DNA from: Pseudomonas violetae
GTDB taxonomy: Bacteria > Pseudomonadota > Gammaproteobacteria > Pseudomonadales > Pseudomonadaceae
Direction: 5' to 3'
Length of the DNA stretch: 64,000 bases
Assembly: GCF_023072615.1 (NCBI RefSeq)
Contig: NZ_JAKNRW010000002.1
Coordinates: 62,001 to 126,000, forward strand
Shown here: in pieces, positions 26,339-36,431 of the stretch
Layout: each line of letters starts with the position of its first letter
Numbering within the stretch: the stretch's first letter is position 1
Notes under the pieces: generated by a model
Told to the model about the DNA's origin: nothing
The model's database searches: none
Seen by the model: the letters and a program-made list of their open reading frames with translations, nothing else
Made by a program: the position numbers and the translations under genes

Positions 26339-27202
26339 TCAGTTAGCGGCAGAACGATGCCTTTTGATCCGGTACATGTCGCCATCTGCATGGCTGAGGA
26401 GCGTATCGGCATCCTCACCGTCCGCAGGGTAATAAGCCACGCCGATACTGCAGGAGGGCATTTTTATCCCGCCAAATTCAGCGCCCAGCGGCGCGGCCAT
26501 GACCGCGAGAATCTGCTCCACCTTTTCGAGAACGGTGTCCTCCGACTGGATATCCGTCAACAGAACAGTGAATTCATCACCGCCCATTCTGGCCACCGTG
26601 TCCGTCTCCCGTACGCAAGCTTCCAGCCGGCGTGCAATAACACAGAGCACGCGATCGCCTGCCGCATGTCCATGGACATCATTGATACCCTTGAAATCAT
26701 TGATATCCAGAAACAGCAGAGCCAAAGTGTTCTTGTGACGGCGAGCCGCTCGCAGGGCTGAGTCCAGTCGCTCATTGAAAAGCGACCGATTGGTCAGCGC
26801 GGTTAACGGATCATGATGGGCGAGGAAGCGTAACTCCGCCTCGACCTGCCTGAGTGCAGTCACGTCCCGCGCGACACCGATCCGCGCACCCACGTCCTCA
26901 GACCAGAAGGCGGCCCACAGGATGTGTACGATACCTCCATCCTTGCGGATATAACGGTTGCGAAAATCGATGTGCGGTTGACCGTTCATGACCCGGATAA
27001 TGGATGCCCGTGTGATCGCCAGATCGTCAGGATGCATATAGTCGGTGATCGAAGTGCCAGTCAGTTCGTCGGCACCGTAACCGAGCAGTACCTCACAGGC
27101 ATCACTCACAAATACAATCTGGTTGTCCCTATCGACCACGAAGATCGTATCCAGCATCAGATTGATGAGTTTGGGGTAGAGCGCTTGCAGGTCAACGGGC
27201 AT
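26339..27202 (-). CDS. PAS-GGDEF diguanylate cyclase
   Basis: 287 aa. N-terminal PAS (about 10-100; IFVVDRDNQIVFVSDACEVL) with a PAC segment, then a GGDEF domain (HHDPLTALTNRSLFNERLD, intact ARMGGDEFTVLL). An RxxD inhibitory site (RETD) lies five residues before GGDEF, so product inhibition is likely. No membrane helix or EAL domain. It should make c-di-GMP in response to a PAS-sensed cue. Convergent with the PAS-PAS receptor gene, 75 nt apart. The upstream Shine-Dalgarno sequence is weak. Confidence 0.92.
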   Translation of the reverse strand: MPVDLQALYPKLINLMLDTIFVVDRDNQIVFVSDACEVLLGYGADELTGTSITDYMHPDDLAITRASIIRVMNGQPHIDFRNRYIRKDGGIVHILWAAFWSEDVGARIGVARDVTALRQVEAELRFLAHHDPLTALTNRSLFNERLDSALRAARRHKNTLALLFLDINDFKGINDVHGHAAGDRVLCVIARRLEACVRETDTVARMGGDEFTVLLTDIQSEDTVLEKVEQILAVMAAPLGAEFGGIKMPSCSIGVAYYPADGEDADTLLSHADGDMYRIKRHRSAAN

Positions 27203-27381
27203 AGGTCAAGGGAGTCCGGTTCATATATCTGGATCATAGCCCGATCGCGCAGCGAGCCGGCGAGAAATCCTGCGACTTCTGGGAAGCAATCACAAAGTCA
27301 GGCATCCAAATCGTCACGCCATCGCGCCTGAACGGAGGGAAGGGATGACATCAGAAAGACTAGTTAGTGTTTCAATTGAGC

Positions 27382-27395
27382 ATGATTAAAATCAA
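27382..27395 (+). promoter_or_regulatory. putative Anr/Fnr box
   Basis: ATGAT-TAAA-ATCAA, 9 of 10 fixed bases of TTGAT-N4-ATCAA. It lies 180 nt upstream of the cyclase gene and about 500 nt upstream of phosphoketolase. No other match this good was noticed in the window. Confidence 0.5.
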
Positions 27396-27749
27396 TTGTC
27401 CATATATGTGTCATCGGGAACTGGCGTTGTATCCTGCACGAACACATGGTTGTTTCTAGTATTAGCGCCTCTCCTGCTTGACCTCTATTGCCCCGGCCAA
27501 GTCAACAGCGGCAAGAAACGCGACGTCGCAGTTCCTTCGTGCGCTTTCTCCGGGTTGCCCTCAGATGTGCAATGACCATCTCTGCGTTTCACTTTTCACA
27601 CCAAGTTGATCGTAGCGTGCGCTGGCGCACAGAACGAAACACCGTCCTGGCGCATGGTCAAACCTCATCGAGGATCCTTGCGGTTCAAACGGGAGAGCGA
27701 AGATGCCGTTCCGCTATTGGAGCAACTGGTATTTGGCAGGGTTGGTTTT

Positions 27750-27860
27750 CATAGTGCCCACTCGTTCCTGACGCTGCCGGAAGTCGGTGCTGTCCTCGTC
27801 GGCGGCGCCAGTCTGAAGTCTGCAGATTTTCTTGCGATCTGCCGGGCGGCCACGGCCATG
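27750..27860 (+). pseudogene. C-terminal remnant of triosephosphate isomerase
   Basis: Sequence [29 protein letters not shown] matches the extreme C-terminus of TpiA (GGASL phosphate loop). Nothing upstream in this frame continues the enzyme. It sits 40 nt before phosphoketolase, so a tpiA once led this sugar-phosphate operon. The rest of 27203-27749 shows no gene. Confidence 0.7.
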
Positions 27861-27898
27861 CCTCCTCACTCCACCAATCCTCCAAAGGAACAGTGACC

Positions 27899-30322
27899 AT
27901 GAACGATGCGCTCACATTGACGCAAGAGAGTGAAAACGTAGATGTCACCGGCCTTCCAGCCGCCGATATCCCCACGTTAGGCGCACAAGAATTGTCGCGA
28001 ATAAACGCTTACTGGCGAGCCGCCAATTACATCTCGGTCGGCCAGATGTACCTTTACGACAACCCGCTGCTGCGCGAGCCTTTGACAATGGCACACGTCA
28101 AGCCGCTCGTCGTTAGCCATTGGGGGACGACACCGGGACAGAACTTCATCTACGTCCATTTGAATCGAGTCATCAAGAACCACGATCTGGACATGATCTA
28201 CATTTCGGGACCCGGACACGGAGGCCCGGCAATCGTCGGCAACGTCTATCTCGAAGGCACCTGGAGCGAGGTCTATCCGAACGTTGGCCAGGATGAAGCT
28301 GGGCTGAAGAAGTTGTTCAAGCAATTCTCGTTTCCGGGTGGTATTTCCAGTCATGTTGCGCCAACGACGCCAGGATCGATTCACGAGGGTGGTGAGCTCG
28401 GCTATTCGCTCAGCCACGCCTTCGGTGCCGCATTTGATAACCCTGACCTGATAGTCGCCTGTGTCATCGGCGACGGCGAGGCCGAAACGGGTCCGTTGGC
28501 CACCGCATGGCAGTCCAACAAGTTTCTCGATCCGGTCACCGACGGCGCGGTGCTGCCGATCCTGCATTTGAACGGCTACAAGATCAGCAACCCGACGTTA
28601 CTGGCGCGCATCGCTCATGGCGACCTGGAGCAGTTTCTTCGCGGAAGCGGCTGGGCGCCTTACTTTGTCGAAGGCGAAGACCCCGCGACGATGCACGAAC
28701 TGATGGCCAGCGCGACGGACAAAGCCATCGCGCAAATCAAACAATTACAGACTCTCGCCCGTACCACCGGCACGGCCACACTCCCCCTCTGGCCGATGAT
28801 CGTCCTCAGGTCGCCCAAGGGCTGGACCGGGCCGAAAGTCGTCGACGGGCTGCCCGTCGAGGGCACCTTCCGGTCGCACCAGGTGCCGTTGCTGGTTGAT
28901 GCCAAACACCCCGAGCACCTGGCGCAACTTGAGCGCTGGATGAAGAGTTACAAGGCCGAGGAGCTGTTCGATACCAACGGACGTTTGATCGAGGAACTGG
29001 CGGAAATGGCGCCGAAAGGCCTGCGACGCATGGGTGCCAATCCAAATGCTAACGGCGGTCTCTTGCTACGCGATCTGCACATGCCCGACTTCCGTGTGCA
29101 TGCAGTGCGTGTCCCCTCCCCCGGCGCCGTCTTCGCCCAGGATACCTTGGTGCTCGGTGAATTCTTCAAGGACATCATCCAGCTCAATCCCGACAATTTT
29201 CTTATCTTCGGCCCGGACGAGACAATGTCGAACCTGCTTGGCGCTGTCTTCAAAGTCACCAACCGCCAATGGGATGCGGCAACCATTGCGAACGACGAGT
29301 TTCTGGCCCCGGCCGGCCGCGTCCTCGATTCGATGCTTAGCGAGCACCAGTGCGAAGGTTGGCTGGAGGGCTACCTGCTGACCGGTCGGCATGGGCTTTT
29401 CAACAGCTACGAGGCCTTCATCCGCATCATAGATTCGATGTTCAGCCAGCATGCCAAGTGGCTCAAGGTCACCAAGGAGCTGGCCTGGCGTCGGCCTATT
29501 GCCTCACTGAACTATCTCCTCGCCTCGCACGTGTGGCAGCAGGACCATAATGGTTTCACACACCAGGACCCGGGCTTCCTCGACCATGTGATCAACAAGA
29601 AAGCCGACATCGTCCGCGTTTATCTGCCGCCCGACGCGAACTGCCTGTTATCGACATTCGATCATTGCTTGCGCAGCCGCAATTACGTCAACGTCGTCGT
29701 CGCGGGTAAGCATGCGCTGCCGCAATGGCTGACCATGGACGAAGCGATCGTGCATTGCACTCAGGGCGTTGGGATCTGGCAATGGGCCAGCAACGATCAG
29801 GACAGCGAACCGGACGTCGTCATGGCTTGCTGCGGCGACACGCCGACACTGGAGATTCTGGCGGCGGTGTCCATCCTGCGCGAGCATTTACCCGAACTGA
29901 AAATCCGCGTCGTCAATGTCGTTGATTTGATGAAATTGCAGTCCGCCAGCGAGCACCCGCACGGGTTGAGCGATGGGGACTACGACTCACTGTTCACCAA
30001 AGACAAGCACATCATCTTCGGCTTCCACGGCTACCCCTGCCTTGTGCACCGCCTTACCTATCGCCGAAACAACCGCAACCTGCATGTGCGCGGCTACAAG
30101 GAAGAAGGGACGATTACCACGGCTTTTGACATGCGGGTTCAGAACGACCTGGACCGGTTTCATTTGGTGCAGGATGTTGTCGACCGTCTGCCTCATCTCG
30201 GCAGCAGGGGGGCTTACCTGAAGCAGATGGCGCGGGACAAGCTTGTCGAACACAAGCTCTACATCAACCAGCACGGCGAAGATCTGCCCGAAATTCGCAA
30301 CTGGAAGTGGGGGGGCGCATGA
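27899..30322 (+). CDS. xfp: phosphoketolase (xylulose-5-P/fructose-6-P)
   Basis: About 807 aa, full length. Thiamine-diphosphate features: [40 protein letters not shown], and [15 protein letters not shown] with the ThDP-binding motif. It splits xylulose-5-P or fructose-6-P with phosphate into acetyl-P plus glyceraldehyde-3-P or erythrose-4-P. I start at ATG 27899 (AAAGGA upstream), not the GTG at 27893. The stop overlaps the aldolase ATG by 4 nt. The acetyl-P could yield ATP through acetate kinase when respiration is limited; the possible Anr box upstream fits this. Confidence 0.95.
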   Translation: MNDALTLTQESENVDVTGLPAADIPTLGAQELSRINAYWRAANYISVGQMYLYDNPLLREPLTMAHVKPLVVSHWGTTPGQNFIYVHLNRVIKNHDLDMIYISGPGHGGPAIVGNVYLEGTWSEVYPNVGQDEAGLKKLFKQFSFPGGISSHVAPTTPGSIHEGGELGYSLSHAFGAAFDNPDLIVACVIGDGEAETGPLATAWQSNKFLDPVTDGAVLPILHLNGYKISNPTLLARIAHGDLEQFLRGSGWAPYFVEGEDPATMHELMASATDKAIAQIKQLQTLARTTGTATLPLWPMIVLRSPKGWTGPKVVDGLPVEGTFRSHQVPLLVDAKHPEHLAQLERWMKSYKAEELFDTNGRLIEELAEMAPKGLRRMGANPNANGGLLLRDLHMPDFRVHAVRVPSPGAVFAQDTLVLGEFFKDIIQLNPDNFLIFGPDETMSNLLGAVFKVTNRQWDAATIANDEFLAPAGRVLDSMLSEHQCEGWLEGYLLTGRHGLFNSYEAFIRIIDSMFSQHAKWLKVTKELAWRRPIASLNYLLASHVWQQDHNGFTHQDPGFLDHVINKKADIVRVYLPPDANCLLSTFDHCLRSRNYVNVVVAGKHALPQWLTMDEAIVHCTQGVGIWQWASNDQDSEPDVVMACCGDTPTLEILAAVSILREHLPELKIRVVNVVDLMKLQSASEHPHGLSDGDYDSLFTKDKHIIFGFHGYPCLVHRLTYRRNNRNLHVRGYKEEGTITTAFDMRVQNDLDRFHLVQDVVDRLPHLGSRGAYLKQMARDKLVEHKLYINQHGEDLPEIRNWKWGGA

Positions 30323-31362
30323 ACCCTTTGGAGCTTGCCGACACGGCGCGTCGGATGCTGGCTAACGGCAAAGGCTTGCTGGCGATGGACGAGAGTTCCC
30401 CTACTTGCAACGAACGTTTCGCAGCACTCGGCATTACACCCTCTGAAGCGTCGCGACGTGCGTGGCGTGAACTCCTGATCACGGCGCCGGGGCTGGCCGA
30501 GAGTATCGGCGGCGCCATACTCTATGACGAAACGATCCACCAAAGGTGTGCCGATGGCACGCCGTTCGTGAAAGCGCTGACTAACGCTGGCATCCTGGTC
30601 GGGATTAAGGTCGATACCGGTGCGAAGGCACTGGCCGGGCACGCTGGCGAGAAGGTCACCGAAGGGTTGGACGGTTTGCGCGAACGGCTGCAAGGCTATG
30701 CAGCCATCGGTGCGCGCTTCGCCAAGTGGCGAGCGGTGATCCCAATGGGCGCCGGTCTTCCCAGCGCCGCGTGCGTCGTCGCCAATGCCCATGCACTGGC
30801 GCGCTACGCGGCCCTCTGCCAGGAGGCCGGGCTTGTGCCTGTGGTTGAACCCGAAGTGCTGATGACGGGTGATCACTCGTTGCAACGTTGTGCCGACGTC
30901 AGCGCACAACTACTGCACGAGGTCTTCGAGCAGCTACATGTTCAGGGCGTGCTGCTCGAAGGCATGGTGTTGAAGCCAAACATGCTCCTGCCGGGCCTCA
31001 ACTGCAGCCATCAGCACAGCGTAGACGAAGTAGCCGACGCCACCGTGACGGCGCTGCTACGCGCCGTGCCAGCCGCCGTGGCGGGCATCGCGTTCCTGTC
31101 TGGTGGCCAGAGTGCCGAACTGGCGTCAGCGCGATTGAGTGCGATGAACCGACGCTTCAAGTCTCGACTGCCCTGGGCGTTGACGTTTTCTTTCGCACGC
31201 GCAATACAGCAGCCAGCCCTTGAGATTTGGCGCGGCGACCCCGGCAAAGTCGCGCAAGCTCAACGCGCATTACTGCACCGCGCCACCTGCAACCAAGCTG
31301 CGCGGCAAGGTGACTACTCGCCCGCCATGGAGAACCAGGCAAGCCCAATCATCGGCACATAG
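30319..31362 (+). CDS. class I fructose-bisphosphate aldolase
   Basis: 347 aa. [20 protein letters not shown] is the eukaryote-like class I start, [14 protein letters not shown] and [11 protein letters not shown] carry active-site lysines, and [13 protein letters not shown] contains the Schiff-base lysine. Metal-independent aldolase, in contrast to the class II enzyme usual in Pseudomonas. ATGA overlap with phosphoketolase gives tight co-translation. The longer GTG frame at 30307 is less likely. Its 3' end overlaps the convergent HAD gene by 14 nt. Confidence 0.94.
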   Translation: MNPLELADTARRMLANGKGLLAMDESSPTCNERFAALGITPSEASRRAWRELLITAPGLAESIGGAILYDETIHQRCADGTPFVKALTNAGILVGIKVDTGAKALAGHAGEKVTEGLDGLRERLQGYAAIGARFAKWRAVIPMGAGLPSAACVVANAHALARYAALCQEAGLVPVVEPEVLMTGDHSLQRCADVSAQLLHEVFEQLHVQGVLLEGMVLKPNMLLPGLNCSHQHSVDEVADATVTALLRAVPAAVAGIAFLSGGQSAELASARLSAMNRRFKSRLPWALTFSFARAIQQPALEIWRGDPGKVAQAQRALLHRATCNQAARQGDYSPAMENQASPIIGT

Positions 31363-32041
31363 CCGGTGGGCAGAGATGCGAGAGATCAAACGTGACGAGA
31401 TCGCCGATGCACTCAATCGTTAAATCAGCTGCCGGTTGGACGGCGAGGATACCGGGGTCCATGGCGTAATGGCCCTGCCGTACAAAGACGGTGGTCAACC
31501 GTTCCCCCCAGATAGCCTTCATGGCCGTCAGGATGCTCAGCTTGTCTTCGATCACCACGTAGTGGCGTGCAGGATAGTGGCGCTCTACGGCCTGTAGCAT
31601 CTTTTCCTTGTGCACATAGACCAACGCACGCCCCTCTACTGCTTGCCATAGACCCGAGCGCTGCAGCTTACGCGGCTGTAAAACCACATCGCCGTCGGAC
31701 AGGATTACGGTCAGGCCGTAGTGGCCCAGATGCGTGATGACTTCCAATGCATGTGTATAAAGTCGATTGGCAAACGGGTAGTCGATCAGAAAGGAGGACA
31801 TCAACAACAGCTTTTGCTCATCTGCACTGCCCTGTCCGATCTCAAGCCGGTAGCGCTGCAAGGCGCCCAGGTAATCGACATAGCCGAGTTCTTTGCGCAA
31901 CGCGTTGAAGACTGTCCAGTAGCGCTGAGCATGGACGTCACCCAATTGTTTCTTTAACTGCTGGTGAAAATCGGCGACAACCCGGTCGCCGTCCAGCAAC
32001 GTGTTGTCGACGTCCAGCAGGAATACCACGTCAGCCATCAT
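31349..32041 (-). CDS. HAD family hydrolase
   Basis: About 230 aa. Motif I FLLDVDNTLLDGD at the N-terminus, motif II VILSDGDVV, motif III lysine in VYVHKEKML, and motif IV VVIEDKLSIL. A phosphatase of unknown substrate. I choose ATG 32041 (MMADVVF); the longest frame goes 99 codons further without support. Convergent with the aldolase gene. Confidence 0.87.
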   Translation of the reverse strand: MMADVVFLLDVDNTLLDGDRVVADFHQQLKKQLGDVHAQRYWTVFNALRKELGYVDYLGALQRYRLEIGQGSADEQKLLLMSSFLIDYPFANRLYTHALEVITHLGHYGLTVILSDGDVVLQPRKLQRSGLWQAVEGRALVYVHKEKMLQAVERHYPARHYVVIEDKLSILTAMKAIWGERLTTVFVRQGHYAMDPGILAVQPAADLTIECIGDLVTFDLSHLCPPAMCR

Positions 32042-32175
32042 CGAGGGACTCGATCGGTTTGACCGGTCTGCGTCGGTGCGAATGCTTGTGGGGCAATACG
32101 GTGAGTGATCAAGGCGCGACGCTCCTTTGTTGTCTTGGCAGACGATCAAACAGCGTGCGCGAGGTCGTTCCAGCA

Positions 32176-32199
32176 CGTCTGTGTGCTGACGCACAGACG
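32176..32199. other. strong stem-loop between HAD and BON genes
   Basis: CGTCTGTG and CACAGACG pair perfectly and extend by a GU and a GC pair around a CTGA loop. It lies in the divergent promoter region and is not followed by a T-run, so an mRNA 5' structure or protein site is as likely as a terminator. Confidence 0.45.
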
Positions 32200-32249
32200 G
32201 CGGTTTATCTTGAGACCACTGTGGCATTGAGCAAGCGCCAAGAGGATCG

Positions 32250-32900
32250 ATGATGAATGACCTGACGTTACGTCGAAGTATTCTGGACGAGCTGGAGTTT
32301 GTACCGCACATCGATGCAGCCGCTATTGGTGTCACCATCGAAAACGGTGTTGTTGTGCTCCGCGGGCATGTGAGGACCTACGCTGAAAAAATCGCCGCTG
32401 AGCACGCAGTCCAGGGCGTTAAAGGCGTCGCTGCGGTGGCCGAAGAACTCGAAGTACGGGTGTGCGGCGCCCACGCTATTGATGATGGCGTGATCGCCTC
32501 GCGTTGCCTGGACCTGATCCACTGGGACACGGCGGTTTCCAAGGAGTCCATTCACATCAAGGTGCAGCAAGGATGGGTAACGATTGAGGGCCACGTGGAA
32601 TGGCAATACCAGAAAGACGCCGTGAAAGCGCTCATACAGCAATTGCAAGGGATCGTGGGAATCGACAATCGTGTAGTCATAAAGCCAAAAGACAGCATTG
32701 TAGATATCAAGACGCTAATCGAAGAGGCCTTGGCACGAAGTGCCGAGCTGGATGCCCGCAAGATCCGCGTCACGGTCCATGGCAATCAAGTAACACTCGA
32801 AGGCACTGTTAATAGATGGCTTGAGCGTAAAGCAGTCGAACACACGGCTTGGGCGGTCCCAGGCGTAAATCGTGTAGAAAATCACCTGCTCATCAGCTGA
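32250..32900 (+). CDS. triple BON-domain protein
   Basis: 216 aa with three BON repeats (about 3-70, 78-148, 150-216), each with a V..G.V.L.G.V core such as GVVVLRGHVRTYAEK and QVTLEGTVNRWLERK. No signal peptide, unlike periplasmic OsmY. BON domains bind phospholipid or act as scaffolds; such cytoplasmic multi-BON proteins are often found with stress and Usp genes. AGAGGA precedes the ATG. Confidence 0.9.
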   Translation: MMNDLTLRRSILDELEFVPHIDAAAIGVTIENGVVVLRGHVRTYAEKIAAEHAVQGVKGVAAVAEELEVRVCGAHAIDDGVIASRCLDLIHWDTAVSKESIHIKVQQGWVTIEGHVEWQYQKDAVKALIQQLQGIVGIDNRVVIKPKDSIVDIKTLIEEALARSAELDARKIRVTVHGNQVTLEGTVNRWLERKAVEHTAWAVPGVNRVENHLLIS

Positions 32901-32966
32901 CCAGGCAGAAGCACGGTTCATCGGATCGAGGTTTGCGGTTGCGATGTACAAAATGTCGTACTGACC

Positions 32967-32992
32967 GCCGCCGACATGGCTCATTCGGCGGC
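32967..32992 (+). terminator. possible terminator after BON gene
   Basis: GCCGCCGA (32967-32974) and TCGGCGGC (32985-32992) pair perfectly with a 10-nt loop, 66 nt after the BON stop. The following T-run is short. The rest of 32901-33212 is the AT-rich leader of the BCCT gene with no other feature seen. Confidence 0.4.
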
Positions 32993-33212
32993 ACGTTTGA
33001 ACGCTGGCGATAAGTAGATTCGCCTGTCGACGCATAAGAGTGCGGATGAATTCATCACGTTATTCGTCGATATTGATTGAAAATATTGATGGATTTTCGG
33101 GATTTGCACTAAACCTTGGTAGGATAGAGCGGCAAATTTCTCGTTTTACCATAGGAACAGCGGGGCTACAGACCATCGCACGCCGAAGCGTGCCACTACC
33201 AAGGAGGCTCTC

Positions 33213-34883
33213 ATGGGGAAAAACCCTATGGATGATCTACCAGCTAATTCTCACTCTGCCAGTGAGGATGGCATCCCGGCTCCAAGCGGAGCAGCCAATC
33301 TGATCGATACCGACTACGTCATCGGTCAAGACAATATCAAAGGTGAGTTTTCGTTCTCGCTCGATATCCACGGCAAAGTTTTCATCATCTCGGCAGCCAC
33401 GATCGTGCTCTTCGTCATTTTGACGCTGGCACTGCAAAACGAGGTAGAGCCACTCTTCAGCTCGATCCGTAACTGGTTGACCAGCCACCTGGCGTGGTTC
33501 TTCATGAGCGTCGCAAACATATTTGTTGTGCTCTGCCTGGCGTTAATCGTTTCCCCACTAGGAAAGGTTCGATTGGGTGGCAGAGACGCCAAGCCAGATC
33601 ACACTTACCTTAGCTGGTTTTCAATGCTCTTTGCTGCCGGCATGGGCATCGGCTTGATGTTCTACGGCGTTGCCGAACCCATGTCGCACTACGCGGCCTC
33701 GATGGGGGGCGTCACGCTCGATGCCAGTGGGGTTCGCACTGACTGGGCGCCTCTGAGTGGCGCAGCAGGTGATATGAAAGGCTCTGCCGAATTGGCAATG
33801 GCCACGACGATCTTCCACTGGGGCCTGCACCCTTGGGCGATTTACGCGATTGTTGCTTTGTCGCTCGCGCTGTTCTCGTATAACAAAGGCTTGCCGCTGT
33901 CGATACGTTCGATCTTTTATCCATTGCTGGGTGAACGGATCTGGGGATGGCCGGGGCATATCATCGACATCCTTGCGGTGTTTGCGACCTTGTTCGGGTT
34001 AGCGACGTCCTTGGGTATCGGCGCGGAGCAAGCCGCTGCGGGGATCGAATACCTCTTTGGCATCCAGTCGACGAATCTCAGCAAAGTACTGCTGATCATC
34101 GGCATTACGATGATCGCGCTGTGGTCGGTGCTTGCAGGTCTGGACAAGGGCGTCAAGATGCTGTCCCAGATCAACATGGGCCTGGCCTTACTTCTGCTCC
34201 TGTTCATCATTGTCGTGGGCCCCACCCTGGCCATCTTCACGGGGTTCTTCAAAAACCTCGTGAGTTATGCCGAGTACCTGCCTGCCCTTTCAAACCCTTT
34301 TGGACGAACTGACACTGAGTTCACCCAGGGCTGGACGGCCTTCTACTGGGCATGGTGGATCAGTTGGTCTCCTTTTGTCGGGATGTTTATTGCCCGGGTT
34401 AGTCGCGGTCGTACCGTAAGAGAGTTCCTGGTCTCTGTTTTGCTGGTGCCTACTGTGGTTTCGGTACTGTGGATGACGACGTTCGGCGGAACGGCGATTG
34501 ATCAAGCGACTGTTCAAGGTTTTGTTGGCGTTAAAGATGCCGTCCTGGAACTGAAGCTGTTCGCCATGCTGGGGAATTTGCCGCTCAAGGAAATCACCTC
34601 GTTCCTGGGCATTATTCTTGTCATCGTCTTTTTCATCACATCCTCGGACTCCGGCTCCCTGGTAATCGACACCATTACCGCAGGTGGCAAGGTCGACGCG
34701 CCTGTTCCGCAGCGTGTTTTCTGGGCTGTGATCGAAGGTGTGATTGCTATCGCCCTGCTGCTCGGCGGTGGTTTGGTGGCGCTGCAAGCAATGGCAGTCT
34801 CCACCGGCCTGCCTTTCGCTATTGTACTGATGCTGGGATGTGTCTCTCTGGTCAAAGGACTGCTGTCTGAACCCCGATCCTGA
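33213..34883 (+). CDS. BCCT family transporter (betaine/choline/carnitine type)
   Basis: 556 aa, about twelve membrane helices. BCCT signature region GWTAFYWAWWISWSPFVGMF with FIARVSRGRTVREF, plus the glycine-rich MLFAAGMGIGLMFYGVAEP. Start supported by AAGGAGG 9 nt before ATG 33213. It imports a quaternary ammonium compatible solute, usually with Na+. The C-terminal tail is short, so osmosensing as in BetP is not expected. Followed by a mechanosensitive channel gene, which suggests an osmotic-balance pair. Confidence 0.93.
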   Translation: MGKNPMDDLPANSHSASEDGIPAPSGAANLIDTDYVIGQDNIKGEFSFSLDIHGKVFIISAATIVLFVILTLALQNEVEPLFSSIRNWLTSHLAWFFMSVANIFVVLCLALIVSPLGKVRLGGRDAKPDHTYLSWFSMLFAAGMGIGLMFYGVAEPMSHYAASMGGVTLDASGVRTDWAPLSGAAGDMKGSAELAMATTIFHWGLHPWAIYAIVALSLALFSYNKGLPLSIRSIFYPLLGERIWGWPGHIIDILAVFATLFGLATSLGIGAEQAAAGIEYLFGIQSTNLSKVLLIIGITMIALWSVLAGLDKGVKMLSQINMGLALLLLLFIIVVGPTLAIFTGFFKNLVSYAEYLPALSNPFGRTDTEFTQGWTAFYWAWWISWSPFVGMFIARVSRGRTVREFLVSVLLVPTVVSVLWMTTFGGTAIDQATVQGFVGVKDAVLELKLFAMLGNLPLKEITSFLGIILVIVFFITSSDSGSLVIDTITAGGKVDAPVPQRVFWAVIEGVIAIALLLGGGLVALQAMAVSTGLPFAIVLMLGCVSLVKGLLSEPRS

Positions 34884-34922
34884 TGCGTTACTGTTTTCAG
34901 ATGGATAGGTAAGTTCGATTGA

Positions 34923-34965
34923 CCTGCGAGACTGTGATTTCGTTATGCAGTTACTGTCTCGCAGG
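34923..34965 (+). other. long inverted repeat upstream of mscS
   Basis: CCTGCGAGAC (34923-34932) and GTCTCGCAGG (34956-34965) are perfect 10-bp arms across 23 nt, ending 18 nt before the chosen mscS start. It could terminate BCCT transcripts or mask the mscS ribosome site. Confidence 0.55.
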
Positions 34966-34983
34966 GCTTTACTGGAGACCTGC

Positions 34984-36105
34984 ATGCTACAAGACACTTT
35001 TGACCTCTTTGTAAATTACAGTTTTCTGGGGATCGCTTTAGGGCATTGGCTGCTGGCGTTCTTCGCAACACTCATCAGCTTCGTCCTGGCCAGAACGGCC
35101 ATTCGATTTGCGCTCAAGAAAATCCGAAAGAGATCCTTGCTACCCAACACCGACCTAAGTCATATCGCGCTCGACGTGCTTTCGGTCACCAGCAACACAC
35201 TTCTGTTTTTAGCCTCGGTACTTATCGGTATCGGGTTTCTTGATTTGCCCGAGCGTTGGCTGGGTCGTGTCAGCAGCCTGTGGTTTGTGGTTGCGGCCTT
35301 GCAAGCGGGCCTTTGGGCGAACCGTGCGATTGCATTGGCTCTATCCCGATACTTTCGACGCCACGGCTCTGCCGAAACATTCCAGGCCAGTGCCCTGGCG
35401 ACGCTTAGCCTATGGGGCGCGAAGGTATTTCTGTGGGTCGTCGTGGTCATGGCAATGCTGTCAAACGTCGGGGTGAACATCACCGCCTTCGTCGCAAGCC
35501 TTGGCGTAGGCGGTATTGCTATTGCGTTAGCGGTGCAGAATATCCTGGGAGACGTATTCGCCTCTCTTTCCATCGCGGTCGACAAGCCTTTTGAAGTGGG
35601 CGATTTTATTGTCGTCGGTTCACTGTCCGGTACGGTAGAACATGTCGGTCTCAAAACCACACGGATACGCAGCCTGGGTGGTGAGCAGATCGTGATGGCG
35701 AACGCACAAATGATCGGCAACACCATACAAAACTATAAACGCCTTCAAGAGCGCCGCATTGTGTTTGAGGTCGGCCTGACCTACGACTGCTCTGCCCAAC
35801 AGGTCAAGGAAGTACCGCAGCGGATTGAGAAAATCATCAAAGGGCAAAAGCTGGCTCGGTTCGATCGCTCCCATTTTCGCAGCTTCGGCGATAGCGCTTT
35901 AGAGTTCGAAACGGTGTATATCGTGCTCGATCCCAGCTACAACGTTTACATGGATGTTCAGCAAGAAATAAACATCGGGATGATGGACGCTTTTGCCGAA
36001 CTGGGTGTCAGTTTTGCGTTCCCTTCGCGCACTGTTTATGTCGCTTCATTACCAGATGCCAAGGCGCCTGGGCCGGTAAAAATGGCTACTGAACAGCAGC
36101 TCTGA
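34984..36105 (+). CDS. MscS-type mechanosensitive ion channel
   Basis: About 373 aa. Four to five N-terminal helices, then the MscS pore-lining helix and beta domain: FVASLGVGGIAIALAVQNIL, DVFASLSIAVDKPFEVGDFI, and VEHVGLKTTRIRSLGGEQIV are hallmark. It opens on membrane tension to release solutes during hypo-osmotic shock. I use ATG 34984 (CTGGAGA upstream); the longer frame at 34945 starts within the inverted repeat. Confidence 0.93.
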   Translation: MLQDTFDLFVNYSFLGIALGHWLLAFFATLISFVLARTAIRFALKKIRKRSLLPNTDLSHIALDVLSVTSNTLLFLASVLIGIGFLDLPERWLGRVSSLWFVVAALQAGLWANRAIALALSRYFRRHGSAETFQASALATLSLWGAKVFLWVVVVMAMLSNVGVNITAFVASLGVGGIAIALAVQNILGDVFASLSIAVDKPFEVGDFIVVGSLSGTVEHVGLKTTRIRSLGGEQIVMANAQMIGNTIQNYKRLQERRIVFEVGLTYDCSAQQVKEVPQRIEKIIKGQKLARFDRSHFRSFGDSALEFETVYIVLDPSYNVYMDVQQEINIGMMDAFAELGVSFAFPSRTVYVASLPDAKAPGPVKMATEQQL

Positions 36106-36431
36106 TGTATTGATCTCGAAAAAAACCGAGCGGCCGGTGGCTTGACACACTGGCCTCCCCTTGCGGTTGTGTTGGTGCCGCGCCGCCGGTTATGATCCCC
36201 GCGTCATTTTTTGACTTCTCGAAGGAAACGCCTTGTCCAGCTTCAACTGGCAGCCTACGCCGCCATAGCGCTACGCCCCCTCGCAAAACCCTGACCGCCT
36301 CCTAGCTGCGGTCGCACTCTGCTGCGCCCAGTTTTTGTCGTAGCAACCCACAATCAATTGGATACAGGCACGCCTGCAGGGCTCATGGGCTTTGAGCTGC
36401 GCGTCATGCCGTGCCTGACATGGGTAAATCA
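36106..36431. other. non-coding stretch between mscS and sulP
   Basis: No real gene. A GAAGGAAACGCC ribosome site is followed by a 12-codon TTG frame (LSSFNWQPTPP, stop at about 36268), perhaps the cut-off start of a lost gene or a leader peptide. Confidence 0.35.
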
